From positions 62,001 to 126,000 of the forward strand of contig NZ_PPSK01000006.1 of NCBI RefSeq assembly GCF_002903165.1: a DNA stretch of 64,000 nt, given 5' to 3'. Below are positions 10,772 to 20,180 of the stretch, one piece after another; positions within the stretch are counted from its first letter, which is position 1, and each line of letters starts with the position of its first letter. This DNA comes from Halopseudomonas oceani (GTDB lineage Bacteria > Pseudomonadota > Gammaproteobacteria > Pseudomonadales > Pseudomonadaceae). The translations under genes were made by a program, and so were the position numbers. The notes below the pieces were generated by a model, which was not told where the DNA came from, did not search any database, and worked only from the letters and a program-made list of their open reading frames with translations.

Positions 10772-11701
10772 ATGGGCTGGACCTGTCCGCCATGCGGCGG
10801 CGTGTCGCGCGCGCTTGCCCTGAGTTTTTCGCTGCTGCTGGTCGCCTGCTCGGACGATGAGTCGCCTGAAGCGCCTTCGTCCGCCCCGGCGACCGAGCAG
10901 CCGGCCAATGCCGGCGCTGCTGTCGTTCCCGTCGTGCCGGTCGTGCCGGTCGAGGTCCCACCGCTGTCTGCGGTCGAGCCGCCGCCGGCGGTCATCGAGC
11001 CCGAGCCAGTCCCGCCGACGTTGCCCACTGAACTGCCTTCCCTGCCCCAGCTTGCCATCATCATTGATGATGTGGGCCAGAGCTTGCCGGTTGGTCGGCG
11101 GGTGGTGGCGTTGCCCGGTCCGGTTGCACTGGCCATCCTGCCGTTTCTTCCCCACTCTCAGCTGCTGGCCACTGAAGCGGCTGCTGCGGGCAAGCCGGTG
11201 ATGCTGCATCTGCCGATGGAAAACATGGCTGGTTTGTCGATTGGTCCGGGCGGGTTGACCACGGCCATGCCGGAAGCCGAGTTTCGCTCCCGTTTGCAAC
11301 TCGCCTTGAATGCCTTCAGCCCGATTCAGGGCGTCAACAATCACATGGGCAGTCGGCTTACTGCGGATCGTCAGCGTATGGACTGGTTGATGCAGGTGTT
11401 GGGTGAGCGTCAGCTGTTCTTTGTCGACAGCCGCACCACGGCACAAACCCAGGCGGCCTTTGCTGCCGAGACGGCAAAGGTGCCGAGCGTGTCCCGCGAC
11501 GTGTTTCTCGACAACCAGCGGACCGAGGCGGAGATTGATCACGAGTTCGCTCTGGCTGTCGCCAAGGCGCGCAAGGACGGCGCGGCGGTACTGATCGGTC
11601 ATCCGTATCCTGAGACCTTGCGCTATCTGGAGCGACGCTTGCCGCAACTGGAGGGAGAGGGGGTGCGGTTGGTGAGTGTGCAGGTGTTGTTGGAGCGGTA
11701 G
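10772..11701 (+). CDS. yibQ: Divergent polysaccharide deacetylase YibQ-like, probable lipoprotein
   Basis: A 309-residue protein of the divergent polysaccharide deacetylase family (YibQ). Residues 1-27 form a lipoprotein-type signal ending in LLLVAC, so the mature protein would be lipid-anchored. A Pro/Val/Glu-rich linker (about 40-85) follows, then the NodB-like barrel with LAIIIDDVGQ, VALAILPFLPHS, MLHLPMEN, GVNNHMGSRLT and FFVDSRTT. The substrate is unknown. It begins 3 bp after the ctpA stop; a TTG at 10769 in frame is possible, but the ATG at 10772 is preferred. The gpmI-envC-yibQ order matches E. coli, with ctpA inserted as in Pseudomonas. Confidence 0.87.
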   Translation: MGWTCPPCGGVSRALALSFSLLLVACSDDESPEAPSSAPATEQPANAGAAVVPVVPVVPVEVPPLSAVEPPPAVIEPEPVPPTLPTELPSLPQLAIIIDDVGQSLPVGRRVVALPGPVALAILPFLPHSQLLATEAAAAGKPVMLHLPMENMAGLSIGPGGLTTAMPEAEFRSRLQLALNAFSPIQGVNNHMGSRLTADRQRMDWLMQVLGERQLFFVDSRTTAQTQAAFAAETAKVPSVSRDVFLDNQRTEAEIDHEFALAVAKARKDGAAVLIGHPYPETLRYLERRLPQLEGEGVRLVSVQVLLER

Positions 11702-12134
11702 CTGCTGAATCGTTGATCGCTCTCATGCTCTGCGTGGGAGCGCCCGTCAGGATGTGCATCTCGGGTGCGTTCAGTTTTGCATGGTGTTGCCGGCTGCGGT
11801 GTCGTCTGACGGATGGCTTTTCGCCTTTTACGGCGAGCCAAGGGGGGCCGCTTGCCCAGCCCCCCTTAGCGATCCCCCGGGGCACCCGGCTACGCGGCCC
11901 TTCGGGTTCGCTGCGTTGCTCGGCCTGGCGGGGGACGGCAGAACTCGTCGCTGCGCTCCTCAGGCATGCTGCCGTCCTGTTTCCCGCCAGCCCTGCGCTA
12001 CTCGCCCGCGTAAACGGGACTGGAGTCCGTGCGCGCTCCGCCGTCGCTGATCGTTCCAATGCTCGCCGCTTATCGGTATGCGTAACGTCCGTGCGGTCGG
12101 TTTCCCAGGCAGAGCGTGGAAGCCGTCAGCGATA
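11702..12134. repeat. 433-bp intergenic region with Pseudomonas-type dispersed repeats
   Basis: No gene is supported here. The region lies between convergent yibQ and hisF and holds imperfect palindromes of the GATCGTTCCCACGCTCTGCGTGGG type common between Pseudomonas genes. One is a compact hairpin at 11718-11742 (CGCTCTCATGC / GCGTGGGAGCG with G-T pairs). Another is a longer pair of arms at 12045-12064 and 12110-12131. The GC-rich stretch between them also looks repetitive. These could act as a bidirectional transcription stop, but no clear T-tract is present. The family assignment is from memory of such sequences, not from a search. Confidence 0.55.
12045..12131. repeat. Imperfect long inverted repeat beside the hisF stop
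   Basis: The left arm CGCTGATCGTTCCAATGCTC and the right arm, read on the other strand as CGCTGACGGCTTCCACGCTC, match in most positions and enclose about 45 bp. The element stops 3 bp before the hisF stop codon, so a hisF transcript would fold it soon after translation ends. Confidence 0.5.
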
Positions 12135-12908
12135 TCAGAGACGCATCTCGATTCCACGCTCGGCCATATAGGCCTTGGCATCGGCAATGCTGTATTCACC
12201 GAAGTGGAAAATGCTGGCTGCCAGTACCGCGTCGGCGCCGCCCTGCAGCACGCCGTCAGCCAGATGCTGCAAGTTGCCGACGCCGCCAGAGGCGATCACC
12301 GGGATGTGCAGTGCATCGCTGATGGCGCGGGTGACGCCCAGATCGTAGCCGCTCTTCACGCCGTCCTGATCCATGCTGGTCAGCAGAATCTCGCCGGCAC
12401 CCAGCTGTTCCATCTTCTTCGACCACTCGACTGCGTCCAGCCCGGTTGGCTTGCGTCCGCCGTGGGTGAAGATTTCCCAGCGCCCGGGTTCGTTCGGGCC
12501 GGAGACGCGCTTGGCGTCGATGGCGACCACGATGCACTGCGAGCCGAAGCGATCCGCCGCCTCGCCAACGAACTCGGGATTGAATACCGCCGCAGTGTTG
12601 ATCGACACCTTGTCCGCGCCGGCATTGAGCAGGTTGCGAATATCCTGCACGGTGCGCACGCCGCCACCGACGGTCAGCGGGATGAACACCTGGCTGGCCA
12701 TGCGCTCGACCGTGTGCAGCGTGGTGTCGCGTTCCTGATGGCTGGCGGTGATGTCGAGGAAGGTAATCTCGTCCGCGCCCTGCTCGTTGTAACGACGAGC
12801 AATTTCCACCGGATCACCGGCGTCGCGGATGTTCTCGAACTTGACGCCCTTGACCACGCGACCGTTATCGACGTCGAGGCAGGGGATGATGCGTTTGGCC
12901 AAGGGCAT
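12135..12908 (-). CDS. hisF: Imidazole glycerol phosphate synthase, cyclase subunit HisF
   Basis: A 257-residue TIM-barrel enzyme that uses ammonia delivered by HisH to convert PRFAR into imidazole glycerol phosphate and AICAR (histidine synthesis). Catalytic D12 ([19 protein letters not shown]) and the second aspartate in VVAIDAKRV are present, with GGGVRT and ASGGVG phosphate-binding turns. The ATG at 12908 gives the standard MPLAKRIIP start; the longer frame to 12947 reads into repeat DNA. It is the last gene of hisB-hisH-hisA-hisF on the minus strand, separated from hisA by 81 bp of repetitive sequence. Confidence 0.97.
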   Translation of the reverse strand: MPLAKRIIPCLDVDNGRVVKGVKFENIRDAGDPVEIARRYNEQGADEITFLDITASHQERDTTLHTVERMASQVFIPLTVGGGVRTVQDIRNLLNAGADKVSINTAAVFNPEFVGEAADRFGSQCIVVAIDAKRVSGPNEPGRWEIFTHGGRKPTGLDAVEWSKKMEQLGAGEILLTSMDQDGVKSGYDLGVTRAISDALHIPVIASGGVGNLQHLADGVLQGGADAVLAASIFHFGEYSIADAKAYMAERGIEMRL

Positions 12909-12921
12909 GGGCTTTCTCCGA

Positions 12922-13013
12922 AAGCAGCTGCAAGCGACAAGCTTCAAGCTGCAAGCAAAATCAGTAAACCAGCGCGGACAGCTTGCCGCTTAAGGCTTGC
13001 GGCTTGCGGTTGC
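12922..13013. repeat. AAGCTTGCAGC-type inverted repeat between hisA and hisF
   Basis: Short direct and inverted copies of CAAGC/GCTTG units: a left block (AGCTGCAAGCGACAAGCTTC and onward, 12927-12956) and a right block (CAGCTTGCCGCTTAAGGCTTG and onward, 12979-13010) that is roughly its reverse complement. The right block supplies the last codons of hisA (an N-A-T-A-S-R-K-P end), so the repeat has written the C-terminus of that protein. Elements of this kind are scattered in Pseudomonas genomes. Confidence 0.55.
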
Positions 13014-13739
13014 GTTATCGCACAGCGCCTGCGCTTCAGCTACATCCAGCGTGCCTTCGTAGATGGCACGACCGGTGATGGCGCCGATGATGCCGGGGGC
13101 GCGGGCGTCGAGCAGGGTCTGAATGTCGCCGATGTGGTGGATGCCGCCGGAGGCGATCACCGGAATCGAGGTGGCGTTGGCCAGCGCGGCGGTGGCTTCG
13201 ACGTTGCAGCCCTGCATCATGCCGTCTTTGGCAATGTCGGTGTAGACGATGGCGCTGACGCCGTCGGCTTCAAAGCGCTTGGCCAGATCGACTACCTGAA
13301 TGCTGCTGACTTCGGCCCAGCCGTCGGTGGCAACGAAGCCGTCTTTGGCGTCCAGGCCAACGATGACCTTGCCCGGGAAGGCGCGGCAGGCTTCGCCGAC
13401 GAACTCCGGCTCTTTGACCGCCTTGGTGCCGATGATGACGTAGCTGACGCCCGCCTTGACGTATTCCTCGATGGTTTCCAGCGAGCGAATGCCGCCGCCG
13501 ATCTGGATCGGCAGGTCGGGGTAGCGCCGCGCAATCGCGGTGACGGCATCGCCGTTGACCGGCTTGCCCTCGAAGGCGCCGTTCAGGTCAACCAGGTGCA
13601 GGCGTCGGCAGCCGGCTTCGACCCATTTGGCGGCCATGGCCACCGGGTCGTCGGAGAACACGGTGGCGTCTTCCATCAGGCCCTGACGCAGGCGAACGCA
13701 GGCGCCGTCTTTCAGGTCGATAGCGGGAATTATAAGCAT
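12990..13739 (-). CDS. hisA: Phosphoribosylformimino-AICAR ribotide isomerase HisA
   Basis: A 249-residue TIM-barrel isomerase that carries out the Amadori rearrangement of ProFAR to PRFAR in histidine synthesis. Catalytic D8 ([12 protein letters not shown]) and the second aspartate (VGLDAKDG) are seen, plus QIGGGIRS and ASGGIHH phosphate-binding loops. The ATG at 13739 is chosen on conservation; the frame to 13766 only adds nine unrelated residues. Its last eight codons or so lie in a dispersed repeat (12979-13013), so the C-terminal tail is probably not functional. Downstream of hisH by 120 bp, most of it another inverted repeat. Confidence 0.96.
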   Translation of the reverse strand: MLIIPAIDLKDGACVRLRQGLMEDATVFSDDPVAMAAKWVEAGCRRLHLVDLNGAFEGKPVNGDAVTAIARRYPDLPIQIGGGIRSLETIEEYVKAGVSYVIIGTKAVKEPEFVGEACRAFPGKVIVGLDAKDGFVATDGWAEVSSIQVVDLAKRFEADGVSAIVYTDIAKDGMMQGCNVEATAALANATSIPVIASGGIHHIGDIQTLLDARAPGIIGAITGRAIYEGTLDVAEAQALCDNATASRKP

Positions 13740-13767
13740 TGTCGGAGTTCCTTGGCCTGGCGGCATC

Positions 13768-13836
13768 GCTTTAGGCTGAAAGCTATAGGCTGGATTATCA
13801 AGCTCGGTGTAGGTCTTCCAGCCTTTAGCCTCAAGC
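13768..13836. repeat. Imperfect inverted repeat between hisH and hisA
   Basis: Arms GCTTTAGGCTGAAAGC (13768-13783) and GCCTTTAGCCTCAAGC (13821-13836; reverse complement GCTTGAGGCTAAAGGC) match at 13 of 16 positions. This AGGCTGAAAGCTGGA-like family is common between Pseudomonas genes. It lies inside the his operon transcript and may act as a processing or stability hairpin. Confidence 0.5.
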
Positions 13837-13859
13837 GGGTTTCTCGGGGTTTATTCGGT

Positions 13860-14504
13860 TTACCAGCGCCCGTCCCAGGCGAGAAAGTTGCTCAACAGCT
13901 GCAGGCCGTTGGTGTGGCTTTTCTCGGGGTGGAATTGGGTGGCGAATACATTGTCCTGTGCCAGTGCGGCGGCGAAGTCGACACCGTAGTGGCAGCGCCC
14001 GGCCAGTTGGCCGCTCTTGTCCGGCGCGGCGTAATAGCTGTGCACGAAGTAGAAGCGGGCATCCTGCTCGATGCGGTGCCAGAGCGGGTGGTCGATCGCC
14101 TGTTTGACCTGATTCCAGCCCATGTGCGGGACTTTCAGGCGGGTGCCGTCGGCTTCATGCAACTCATTGCCAAAGAAACGCACCTTGCCCGGGAACAAGC
14201 CGAGGCAGTCAACGCCGCCATTTTCTTCGCTGTGCTCCAGCAGCATCTGCATGCCGACACAGATGCCGAGCAGCGGCTTTTCCTTGGCGGCCTGACGGAC
14301 CACGCCGTCCAGTTCGAGCTGGCGCAGTTCGCTGACGCAGTCGCGAATGGCGCCGACGCCCGGCAGCAGCACGCGGTCGGCAGCGAGAATGATCTGCGGA
14401 TCACTGGTCACGTCGACCTGACGGGCGCCGGCGTGTTCAAGCGCCTTGGCAACCGAGTGCAGGTTGCCCATGCCATAGTCGATGACGGCTACATGACTGC
14501 TCAT
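13860..14504 (-). CDS. hisH: Imidazole glycerol phosphate synthase, glutaminase subunit HisH
   Basis: A 214-residue class I glutamine amidotransferase that releases ammonia for HisF. The nucleophile is C82 in [13 protein letters not shown], and the His-Glu pair is in [12 protein letters not shown] near the C-terminus. The start [22 protein letters not shown] is typical and the ATG at 14504 follows hisB by 3 bp, so the two are translationally coupled. It forms a heterodimer with HisF encoded two genes downstream. Confidence 0.97.
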   Translation of the reverse strand: MSSHVAVIDYGMGNLHSVAKALEHAGARQVDVTSDPQIILAADRVLLPGVGAIRDCVSELRQLELDGVVRQAAKEKPLLGICVGMQMLLEHSEENGGVDCLGLFPGKVRFFGNELHEADGTRLKVPHMGWNQVKQAIDHPLWHRIEQDARFYFVHSYYAAPDKSGQLAGRCHYGVDFAAALAQDNVFATQFHPEKSHTNGLQLLSNFLAWDGRW

Positions 14505-14507
14505 GGC

Positions 14508-15101
14508 TTACAGGCAACCCTTGGTTGAAGGTGTGATGCCGGCCATGCGCGGGTCTTCTTCAATCGCCATGCGCAGCGCGCGGCCGAAGGCCTTGAACAC
14601 GGTCTCGATCTGGTGGTGAGTGTTGACGCCACGCAGGTTGTCGATGTGCAGGGTGACCTGGGCGTGGTTGACGAAGCCCTGGAAGAACTCCATGAACAGG
14701 TCAACGTCAAAGCCGCCGACGCTGGCGCGGGTAAAGGGCACGTGCATCTGCAGGCCGGGGCGGCCGGAGAAGTCGATCACCACGCGGGACAGCGCCTCGT
14801 CCAGCGGCACATAGGCGTGGCCGTAGCGGCGGATGCCTTTCTTGTCGCCGATGGCCTTGGCAAACGCCTGGCCGAGGGTGATGCCGACGTCTTCGACGGT
14901 GTGGTGGTCGTCGATGTGCAGGTCGCCGCGGGCCTTGATGGTCATGTCGATCAGCCCGTGACGGGCAATCTGGTCGAGCATGTGCTCAAGGAAGGGAACC
15001 CCGATGTCGAAATCGGCCTGGCCAGTGCCATCGAGATTGATGGCGACCTGGATCTGGGTTTCCAGCGTGTCGCGCGCGACGCTGGCCTTACGCTCAGCCA
15101 T
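14508..15101 (-). CDS. hisB: Imidazoleglycerol-phosphate dehydratase HisB
   Basis: A 197-residue Mn-dependent dehydratase of histidine synthesis, the monofunctional type without the N-terminal phosphatase found in enteric HisB. Two metal-binding motifs are visible: DDHHTVED (H66, H67, E70) and [12 protein letters not shown] (about 168-172). The ATG at 15101 gives the [12 protein letters not shown] start; an upstream frame to 15125 adds eight residues with no better ribosome site. It is the first gene of the his row on this strand and is divergent from the FAD oxidoreductase at 15267, so its promoter lies in 15102-15266. Confidence 0.97.
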   Translation of the reverse strand: MAERKASVARDTLETQIQVAINLDGTGQADFDIGVPFLEHMLDQIARHGLIDMTIKARGDLHIDDHHTVEDVGITLGQAFAKAIGDKKGIRRYGHAYVPLDEALSRVVIDFSGRPGLQMHVPFTRASVGGFDVDLFMEFFQGFVNHAQVTLHIDNLRGVNTHHQIETVFKAFGRALRMAIEEDPRMAGITPSTKGCL

Positions 15102-15266
15102 GGGTGTCTCCGCTGATGGATGCATTCAAAGGCGTGCATTATACGTGCCTGCCAGCCAGAAGGGCTACCGGTGACTGATGGCCTCTGCCAATCGGCTTGA
15201 TAGGCAGGGCTGTTGTCGAACCATTGCTGACGGCACAATGGCAGCGAAACAGGAGGAGAGCTGCGC

Positions 15267-16367
15267 GTGGATGTGGATCTGGTGGTCATCGGAGCAGGGG
15301 TTGTCGGGCTGGCTGTCGCCCAGCGCATGGCGCGCGGCGGCCGCAGTGTGCTGGTGCTGGAGCAGGAAAGCAGCATTGGTCAGCATTGCTCCAGCCGCAA
15401 CAGCGAGGTGATTCACGCGGGTATCTACTATGCGCCGGGCTCGCTCAAGGCGCAGCTTTGCCGGCAGGGGCGCGACCTGCTGTATGGCTGGTGCCGCGCC
15501 CATGCGGTGCCGCATCACACCATCGGCAAACTGCTGGTGGCGGTTACCGAAGACGAGATTCCTGCGCTTAAAAAGCTGCAGGCCAACGCCGCGGCCAATG
15601 GCGTCGAGCTGCTCTGGCAGAATGCCGGCGAGGTTGCCGCACGTGAGCCGCAGGTGCGGGCGGTGGCCGGGTTGTTCTCGCCGCTCACCGGGATTGTCGA
15701 CAGTCATGCGCTGATGCAGTCGTTCGAGGCGGCGCTGCAGGTCGCCGGCGGCGAGCTGTACTGCAACACCCGGGTCGCCGGGCTGGAGCCGGTCAGCGGA
15801 GGTCTGCGGGTGTCGGGTACCAGTGCGGGCGAGCCTTTTATTGTCAGCGCCCGACAGGTGGTCAACGCCGGGGGGCTGTTCGCGCAGCAGGTGCAGGCTG
15901 CCGCCGGTGCGGGTGAGATTCCGCCGCTGCAGCTGTGTCAGGGGCGCTATTTCAATTACAGCGGCCGCTCGCCGTTTTCCCATCTGGTCTACCCCATGCC
16001 GGAAGCCAATGCGACCGGGCTTGGCGTGCATGCGACGCTGGATCTTGGCGGACAGCTGCGCTTTGGCCCGGATGTGCGCTATATCGATCAACTGGATTAT
16101 CAGGTCGACGAGGGTTTGCGCGATGTCTTTGCCGGCGCGATTCGCCGTTACTGGCCCGATTGCGATGCTGAGCGGCTGCAGCCAGCCTATGCCGGTGTGC
16201 GCCCCAAGCTGTCCGGGCCGGGGGAACCGGCCCGGGATTTCGTCATCCAAGACCACAACACGCACAGTATCGTTGGGCTGGTCAGTCTGCTCGGGGTTGA
16301 GTCGCCGGGGCTGACGGCGAGCCTGGCGCTGGCTGAACAGGTCGCGGCCAGACTGGATGCCGTGTAG
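15267..16367 (+). CDS. FAD-dependent oxidoreductase, L-2-hydroxyglutarate oxidase-like (DAO family)
   Basis: A 366-residue flavoprotein of the DAO fold. An N-terminal Rossmann motif VIGAGVVGLAVAQ (residues 7-19) and a conserved SSRNSEVIHAGIYY segment match the L-2-hydroxyglutarate dehydrogenase/LhgO group, as do GRYFNY, YPMPE..GLGVHAT and the C-terminal SLLGVESPGLTASLALAE. L-2-hydroxyglutarate oxidation is therefore the likeliest reaction, but other 2-hydroxy acids cannot be excluded. GTG at 15267 is the start: it is preceded by a strong AGGAGGAG Shine-Dalgarno sequence and leads directly into the FAD-binding strand. The gene is divergent from hisB and 45 bp upstream of the asmA-like gene. 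Confidence 0.85.
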   Translation: MDVDLVVIGAGVVGLAVAQRMARGGRSVLVLEQESSIGQHCSSRNSEVIHAGIYYAPGSLKAQLCRQGRDLLYGWCRAHAVPHHTIGKLLVAVTEDEIPALKKLQANAAANGVELLWQNAGEVAAREPQVRAVAGLFSPLTGIVDSHALMQSFEAALQVAGGELYCNTRVAGLEPVSGGLRVSGTSAGEPFIVSARQVVNAGGLFAQQVQAAAGAGEIPPLQLCQGRYFNYSGRSPFSHLVYPMPEANATGLGVHATLDLGGQLRFGPDVRYIDQLDYQVDEGLRDVFAGAIRRYWPDCDAERLQPAYAGVRPKLSGPGEPARDFVIQDHNTHSIVGLVSLLGVESPGLTASLALAEQVAARLDAV

Positions 16368-16412
16368 GCTGCACGCAGGCGGCGCGGAGGCCGCAAACGA
16401 CAAGGAGCAAGT

Positions 16413-18587
16413 ATGAAATCCTTTGCCAAGGTATTGGGGATGGTGCTGGCAGGCATCGTTATTCTGGTGATCGGCGCGCTGTTCTTCCTGACCCGGATGT
16501 TTGATCCCAATGACTATAAGGACGATATCCGTCAGGCCGCTCGTGAGCAGGCCAACGTTGAATTGACGCTGGACGGGGATATCGGTTGGTCGTTGTTCCC
16601 CTGGCTCGGCATCGAGCTGAAAGATGTGGGCGTGGCTCCGGTGGCAACGCCCGATCAGCCGTTGGCCTCCGTCGGCACCCTGGGTCTTGGGGTGAAGGTG
16701 CTGCCGCTGCTGCGCAAGCAGCTGCGCATGAGCGACGTGATCCTCAACGATATCCAGCTGCAGCTGGTGCGGAACGACAAGGGGGTTGGCAACTGGGAAA
16801 CCGTCGGCCCGCAGGCCAAGCCAGAGAAAGCCGAGGACGGCACCCCGAGTGGGATGGATGCGTCGCCTTCCGATGCCGGTGGCACGTTTGACATCACCGT
16901 TGAAAGCGTACGTGTTACCAACGCCAGTGTGCGCTATGAAGACCGCCAGACCGGCCGCACCCTGAGCCTGGACGAAGCCAACTTCACTACTGGCGCGCTG
17001 GTGCCCGACGAGCCGTTCGATGTGGCTTTTCAGGGCCTGCTGACCACTGACCAGCCGGCCATGCGGGTGCGCGTTGATCTGTCTTCAGTGGCGACGATGC
17101 AGCCCGAGGCGCAGCGCTATCAACTCAGTGCGGTTGACCTCAAGGTCGACGCCAGTGGCGATCCCTTTGGCGGCCGTGCGGTGAACTTCCAGCTGCAGGG
17201 CGACGGTATGGTCGATCTGGCCGAACAGGTGGCCGAGTTGGGGCAGCTGCGGTTGTCGCTGGCTGACATGCGCGCCACCGGCCAACTGAAAGTGACCGGA
17301 CTCAGCAGCGAGCCTCAGCTGAGTGGCCGGCTTGACGTTGCGGCCTTTGATGCCCGTGACCTGCTGCGAGACATCGGCCAGGAGCTGCCGGAGATGGCAG
17401 ATCCCGGCGCCCTGTCGAGTGTTGCCCTGTCGGCCAACCTCAAGGGTGGTGCCAACAGTCTGATGCTCAACGACCTGCAGTTGGCGCTGGACGGCTTTGC
17501 GCTCAACGGCTCGCTGGGTGTCGCGGACTTAGAGCGTCAAGCGCTGCGCTTTGACCTCAGTGGTGACACGCTCAATTTGGATAACTATCTGCCCCCGCGT
17601 GAGGCTGGCGAGGCTGACGGTTCAGGTGCCGCCGGCGCTGGTGGCAGCCGCTCGCAGTCGGCCCCAGAGGAGTGGAGTGATGACGCCCTGCTGCCGCTGG
17701 ATCTGTTGGCACGTCTGGACGTGGACGGCAAGCTGGCGCTGCAGCAAGTCACCCTGACTGGACAGCACATCAAGCCATTCAGTGTGGCGGTCAGGGCGCG
17801 CGACGGCCTGGTTCGTCTTACGCAATTTGAAGGCGGCATCTTTGCCGGCAGCTTCTCAGCGACCGGCAGCATTGATACCCGCAAGACCCCGGTCAGCAAT
17901 ACGCTGAAAGCGCAGCTCAAGGGGATTGACTCGGCGGCTGCACAACAGGCCTACGAGGTGCCCCAGCAGGTGCGTGGTCTGATGGATATGAATCTGGAGG
18001 TTGCTGCCGGTGGTAACAGCCTGCGTCGCTGGATGAACAGCCTGAACGGCTCGGCTAGTTTCAAGGTGAACGATGGTGCATTGCTGGGCGTCAATCTCGA
18101 ACAGCAGGTTTGCCGCGCCATTGCGCTGGCCAATCGCAAGTCGTTGAGCGGTGAGCACGGCAGTGAAAATACGCCCTTTGAACAGCTGAGCGGCAGCTTC
18201 ACCATTCGCAATGGGGTCGTCAGCAACCGTGACCTGATCGCCGATCTGCCGGGACTGGCCGGCAAGGGGCAGGGCGAGATCAATCTGCCGGATCAGCGGA
18301 TTGATTATCGGCTCGGCTTGCTGCTGGAAGGTGATCGCAGCGAGATGCCGGACGAAGCGTGTCAGGTTAATGAGCGCTACGCCGGTATTGAATGGCCGAT
18401 TCGCTGTCAGGGCTATCTGCACAACGCCGGCAGCAGCTGTGGCGTGGATACCGATGGGGTTGGCAAGATCGCAGCAAAACTGGTTGGCAACGAAGTGCAG
18501 CGCAAACTGGAAGAGCGCATTGACGATTCTCTCGGCGACAAGGCACCGGAACTGCGTGACGCCATCAAGGGGCTGTTTTCACGGTGA
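16413..18587 (+). CDS. asmA: AsmA family protein
   Basis: A 724-residue protein with one N-terminal membrane helix (about residues 4-28, [20 protein letters not shown]) and a large periplasmic part rich in beta strands. The [10 protein letters not shown] start after the helix, the [21 protein letters not shown] block and the C-terminal [18 protein letters not shown] segment are typical of AsmA. Family members are bridge-like proteins of the envelope linked to phospholipid transport between membranes and outer-membrane homeostasis. A low-complexity Gly/Ala/Ser linker lies near residues 408-425. Its stop overlaps the mutY start by 4 bp (GTGA), as in other Pseudomonas. Confidence 0.9.
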   Translation: MKSFAKVLGMVLAGIVILVIGALFFLTRMFDPNDYKDDIRQAAREQANVELTLDGDIGWSLFPWLGIELKDVGVAPVATPDQPLASVGTLGLGVKVLPLLRKQLRMSDVILNDIQLQLVRNDKGVGNWETVGPQAKPEKAEDGTPSGMDASPSDAGGTFDITVESVRVTNASVRYEDRQTGRTLSLDEANFTTGALVPDEPFDVAFQGLLTTDQPAMRVRVDLSSVATMQPEAQRYQLSAVDLKVDASGDPFGGRAVNFQLQGDGMVDLAEQVAELGQLRLSLADMRATGQLKVTGLSSEPQLSGRLDVAAFDARDLLRDIGQELPEMADPGALSSVALSANLKGGANSLMLNDLQLALDGFALNGSLGVADLERQALRFDLSGDTLNLDNYLPPREAGEADGSGAAGAGGSRSQSAPEEWSDDALLPLDLLARLDVDGKLALQQVTLTGQHIKPFSVAVRARDGLVRLTQFEGGIFAGSFSATGSIDTRKTPVSNTLKAQLKGIDSAAAQQAYEVPQQVRGLMDMNLEVAAGGNSLRRWMNSLNGSASFKVNDGALLGVNLEQQVCRAIALANRKSLSGEHGSENTPFEQLSGSFTIRNGVVSNRDLIADLPGLAGKGQGEINLPDQRIDYRLGLLLEGDRSEMPDEACQVNERYAGIEWPIRCQGYLHNAGSSCGVDTDGVGKIAAKLVGNEVQRKLEERIDDSLGDKAPELRDAIKGLFSR

Positions 18588-19642
18588 CACCCGAGGTTTT
18601 CGCCCAGCGCGTGCTGGACTGGTATGACGGCCACGGTCGCCACGATCTGCCCTGGCAGCAGGATATGACGCCCTATCGGGTTTGGGTGTCGGAAATCATG
18701 CTGCAACAGACACAGGTGGCGACCGTCATTCCCTACTACCTGCGCTTTATGGAAGCGCTGCCCACCGTTGAGGCGCTGGCGGCGGCCGACGAGGATCAGG
18801 TGTTGCACCTGTGGACCGGGCTTGGCTACTACAGCCGTGCGCGTAATCTGCACAAGGCCGCCAAACAGGTCGTCAGTGAGCACGGAGGCGCGTTTCCGCG
18901 CAGTGTGGAAGGGCTTTGCGCGCTGCCGGGTATCGGTCGCTCGACGGCCGGGGCGGTGGCGTCGCTCAGCATGGGCATCCGTGCGCCGATCCTGGATGGC
19001 AACGTCAAGCGAGTGCTGACCCGCTTCGAAGCCGTCGACGGCTGGCCCGGCGAGAAGGCCGTGCATGATCGCCTGTGGCGTATGGCCGAGGCGCTGACGC
19101 CCGAAAACAGGGTGGCCCACTACACTCAGGCGATGATGGATCTGGGGGCGACACTGTGTACCCGCAGCAACCCTTCCTGCCTGCTCTGCCCGCTGCGTGA
19201 TGGCTGCAAGGCGCGGGCGCTGGGGGAGCCGAAACGCTTCCCGGCGTCGAGGCCGCGCAAGGTCTTGCCGGTGCGCAGCTGTGTGATGCCGCTACTGATG
19301 AACGAGGAGGGCGCCGTCTGGTTGCAGCGTCGTCCGTCCAGCGGACTCTGGGGTGGGCTCTGGTGTCCGCCTCAGCTCGACGCCGAAGACGAGCTGGCCG
19401 ACCTGCTCGGCCGTTTGCAGATGGCGGCCCATGAGCGCGAGGCGCTGGCACCGTTGCGGCATACCTTCAGTCACTTCCACCTGGACATTCAGCCTGTGCT
19501 GCTACGGGTCTCTGCACGTCCTGTCGTGGCCGAAGCCGGGCAGGTCTGGTATAACCTGCGGCATCCTGAACCGCTGGGTCTGGCGGCGCCCGTGAAGAAA
19601 TTGCTGCGCCAGATCGAAGCGCGAGTTCCGTCACTGGCCTGA
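18584..19642 (+). CDS. mutY: A/G-specific adenine glycosylase MutY
   Basis: A 352-residue base-excision repair enzyme that removes adenine opposite 8-oxoguanine. All key elements are seen: E37 in [12 protein letters not shown], the helix-hairpin-helix [11 protein letters not shown] (114-124), D138 in ILDGNVKRV, and the iron-sulfur cluster cysteines C192-X6-C199-X2-C202-X5-C208. A C-terminal NUDIX-like domain (about 230-350) recognises 8-oxoG. The start is GTG at 18584, overlapping the asmA stop in a GTGA; the product then begins [15 protein letters not shown], the usual N-terminus. The yggX gene follows 14 bp later, the same mutY-yggX pair as in E. coli. Confidence 0.96.
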   Translation: MTPEVFAQRVLDWYDGHGRHDLPWQQDMTPYRVWVSEIMLQQTQVATVIPYYLRFMEALPTVEALAAADEDQVLHLWTGLGYYSRARNLHKAAKQVVSEHGGAFPRSVEGLCALPGIGRSTAGAVASLSMGIRAPILDGNVKRVLTRFEAVDGWPGEKAVHDRLWRMAEALTPENRVAHYTQAMMDLGATLCTRSNPSCLLCPLRDGCKARALGEPKRFPASRPRKVLPVRSCVMPLLMNEEGAVWLQRRPSSGLWGGLWCPPQLDAEDELADLLGRLQMAAHEREALAPLRHTFSHFHLDIQPVLLRVSARPVVAEAGQVWYNLRHPEPLGLAAPVKKLLRQIEARVPSLA

Positions 19643-19656
19643 GAGGAGTTTTGTCG

Positions 19657-19929
19657 ATGACACGCATGGTGATGTGCCGAAAGTACAAGAAGGAGCTGCC
19701 GGGACTGGACCGTCCGCCTTATCCGGGCCCCAAGGGGCAGGCGGTTTTTGACGAAGTGTCGCGCAAGGCATGGGATGAGTGGCAGAAGCATCAGACCATG
19801 CTGATCAACGAGCGTCGTCTGAACATGATGGATCCTGAGGATCGCCGCTTCATTCAGCAGGAAATGGACAAGTTTCTTGCCGGTGAAGACTATGCGCAGG
19901 CCGAGGGGTATGTCCCTCCCAGCGAGTAA
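19657..19929 (+). CDS. yggX: Fe(II)-trafficking protein YggX
   Basis: A 90-residue protein linked to iron handling and protection of iron-sulfur clusters from oxidation. The family block [21 protein letters not shown] is here in its usual place with the conserved cysteine at residue 7, followed by [14 protein letters not shown] and [12 protein letters not shown] at 19657 gives the MTRMVMC start; a TTG two codons earlier is in frame but GAGAGGAG fits the ATG better. It follows mutY by 14 bp and probably shares its transcript. Confidence 0.96.
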   Translation: MTRMVMCRKYKKELPGLDRPPYPGPKGQAVFDEVSRKAWDEWQKHQTMLINERRLNMMDPEDRRFIQQEMDKFLAGEDYAQAEGYVPPSE

Positions 19930-19944
19930 TCTGCCGGTAAGCAG

Positions 19945-19970
19945 CTGAAAAAGTAGAAAATATTTTTCAG
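19945..19970 (+). terminator. Possible weak AT-rich hairpin after yggX
   Basis: CTGAAAAA and TTTTTCAG form an 8-bp stem around a 10-nt loop, 15 bp after the yggX stop. It is AT-rich with no following T-run, so it would be a poor terminator; it ends just before the tRNA-Phe promoter. Confidence 0.35.
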
Positions 19971-19975
19971 AGTGC

Positions 19976-20004
19976 TTGACAGGTCGAGGCGCAATCTATT
20001 TAAT
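19976..20004 (+). promoter_or_regulatory. Sigma-70 promoter of tRNA-Phe
   Basis: TTGACA (19976-19981, consensus -35) and TTTAAT (19999-20004, -10) are separated by 17 bp. Transcription would begin near 20011, a few bases before the mature tRNA. Confidence 0.75.
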
Positions 20005-20016
20005 GGCGCCCACGTT

Positions 20017-20092
20017 GCCCGGGTAGCTCAGTTGGTAGAGCAGGGGATTGAAAATCCCCGTGTCGGCGGTTCGATTCCGTCCCCGGGCACCA
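20017..20092 (+). tRNA. tRNA-Phe (GAA)
   Basis: A 76-nt cloverleaf. The acceptor stem GCCCGGG pairs with CCCGGGC, the D-loop has AGCTCAGTTGGTAGAGC, the anticodon stem GGGGA/TCCCC holds a TTGAAAA loop with anticodon GAA, the T-arm has GGTTCGATTCC, and the 3' CCA is encoded (20090-20092). It stands alone with its own promoter and terminator, downstream of yggX as in Pseudomonas. Confidence 0.97.
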
Positions 20093-20098
20093 TCTTTT

Positions 20099-20128
20099 AA
20101 AAAGCTCGCTTCTAGCGAGCTTTTTTTT
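20099..20128 (+). terminator. Rho-independent terminator of tRNA-Phe
   Basis: A 12-bp perfect stem, AAAAAGCTCGCT (20099-20110) and AGCGAGCTTTTT (20114-20125), with a TCT loop, runs into eight Ts. Confidence 0.92.
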
Positions 20129-20180
20129 GCCTGAAATTCCGCCTTCCGTTGTTTCCCTGCAACACGACTGGCGCGGATAG

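Noticed and set aside
12078..14528. An 816-codon plus-strand open frame opposite hisF, hisA and hisH
   Set aside because: It is antisense to three clear his genes; GC-rich codon use keeps the opposite frame open. Its translation resembles no family.
15165..16403. A 412-codon minus-strand frame opposite the FAD oxidoreductase
   Set aside because: The plus strand encodes an intact flavoprotein with recognised motifs; the antisense frame has none.
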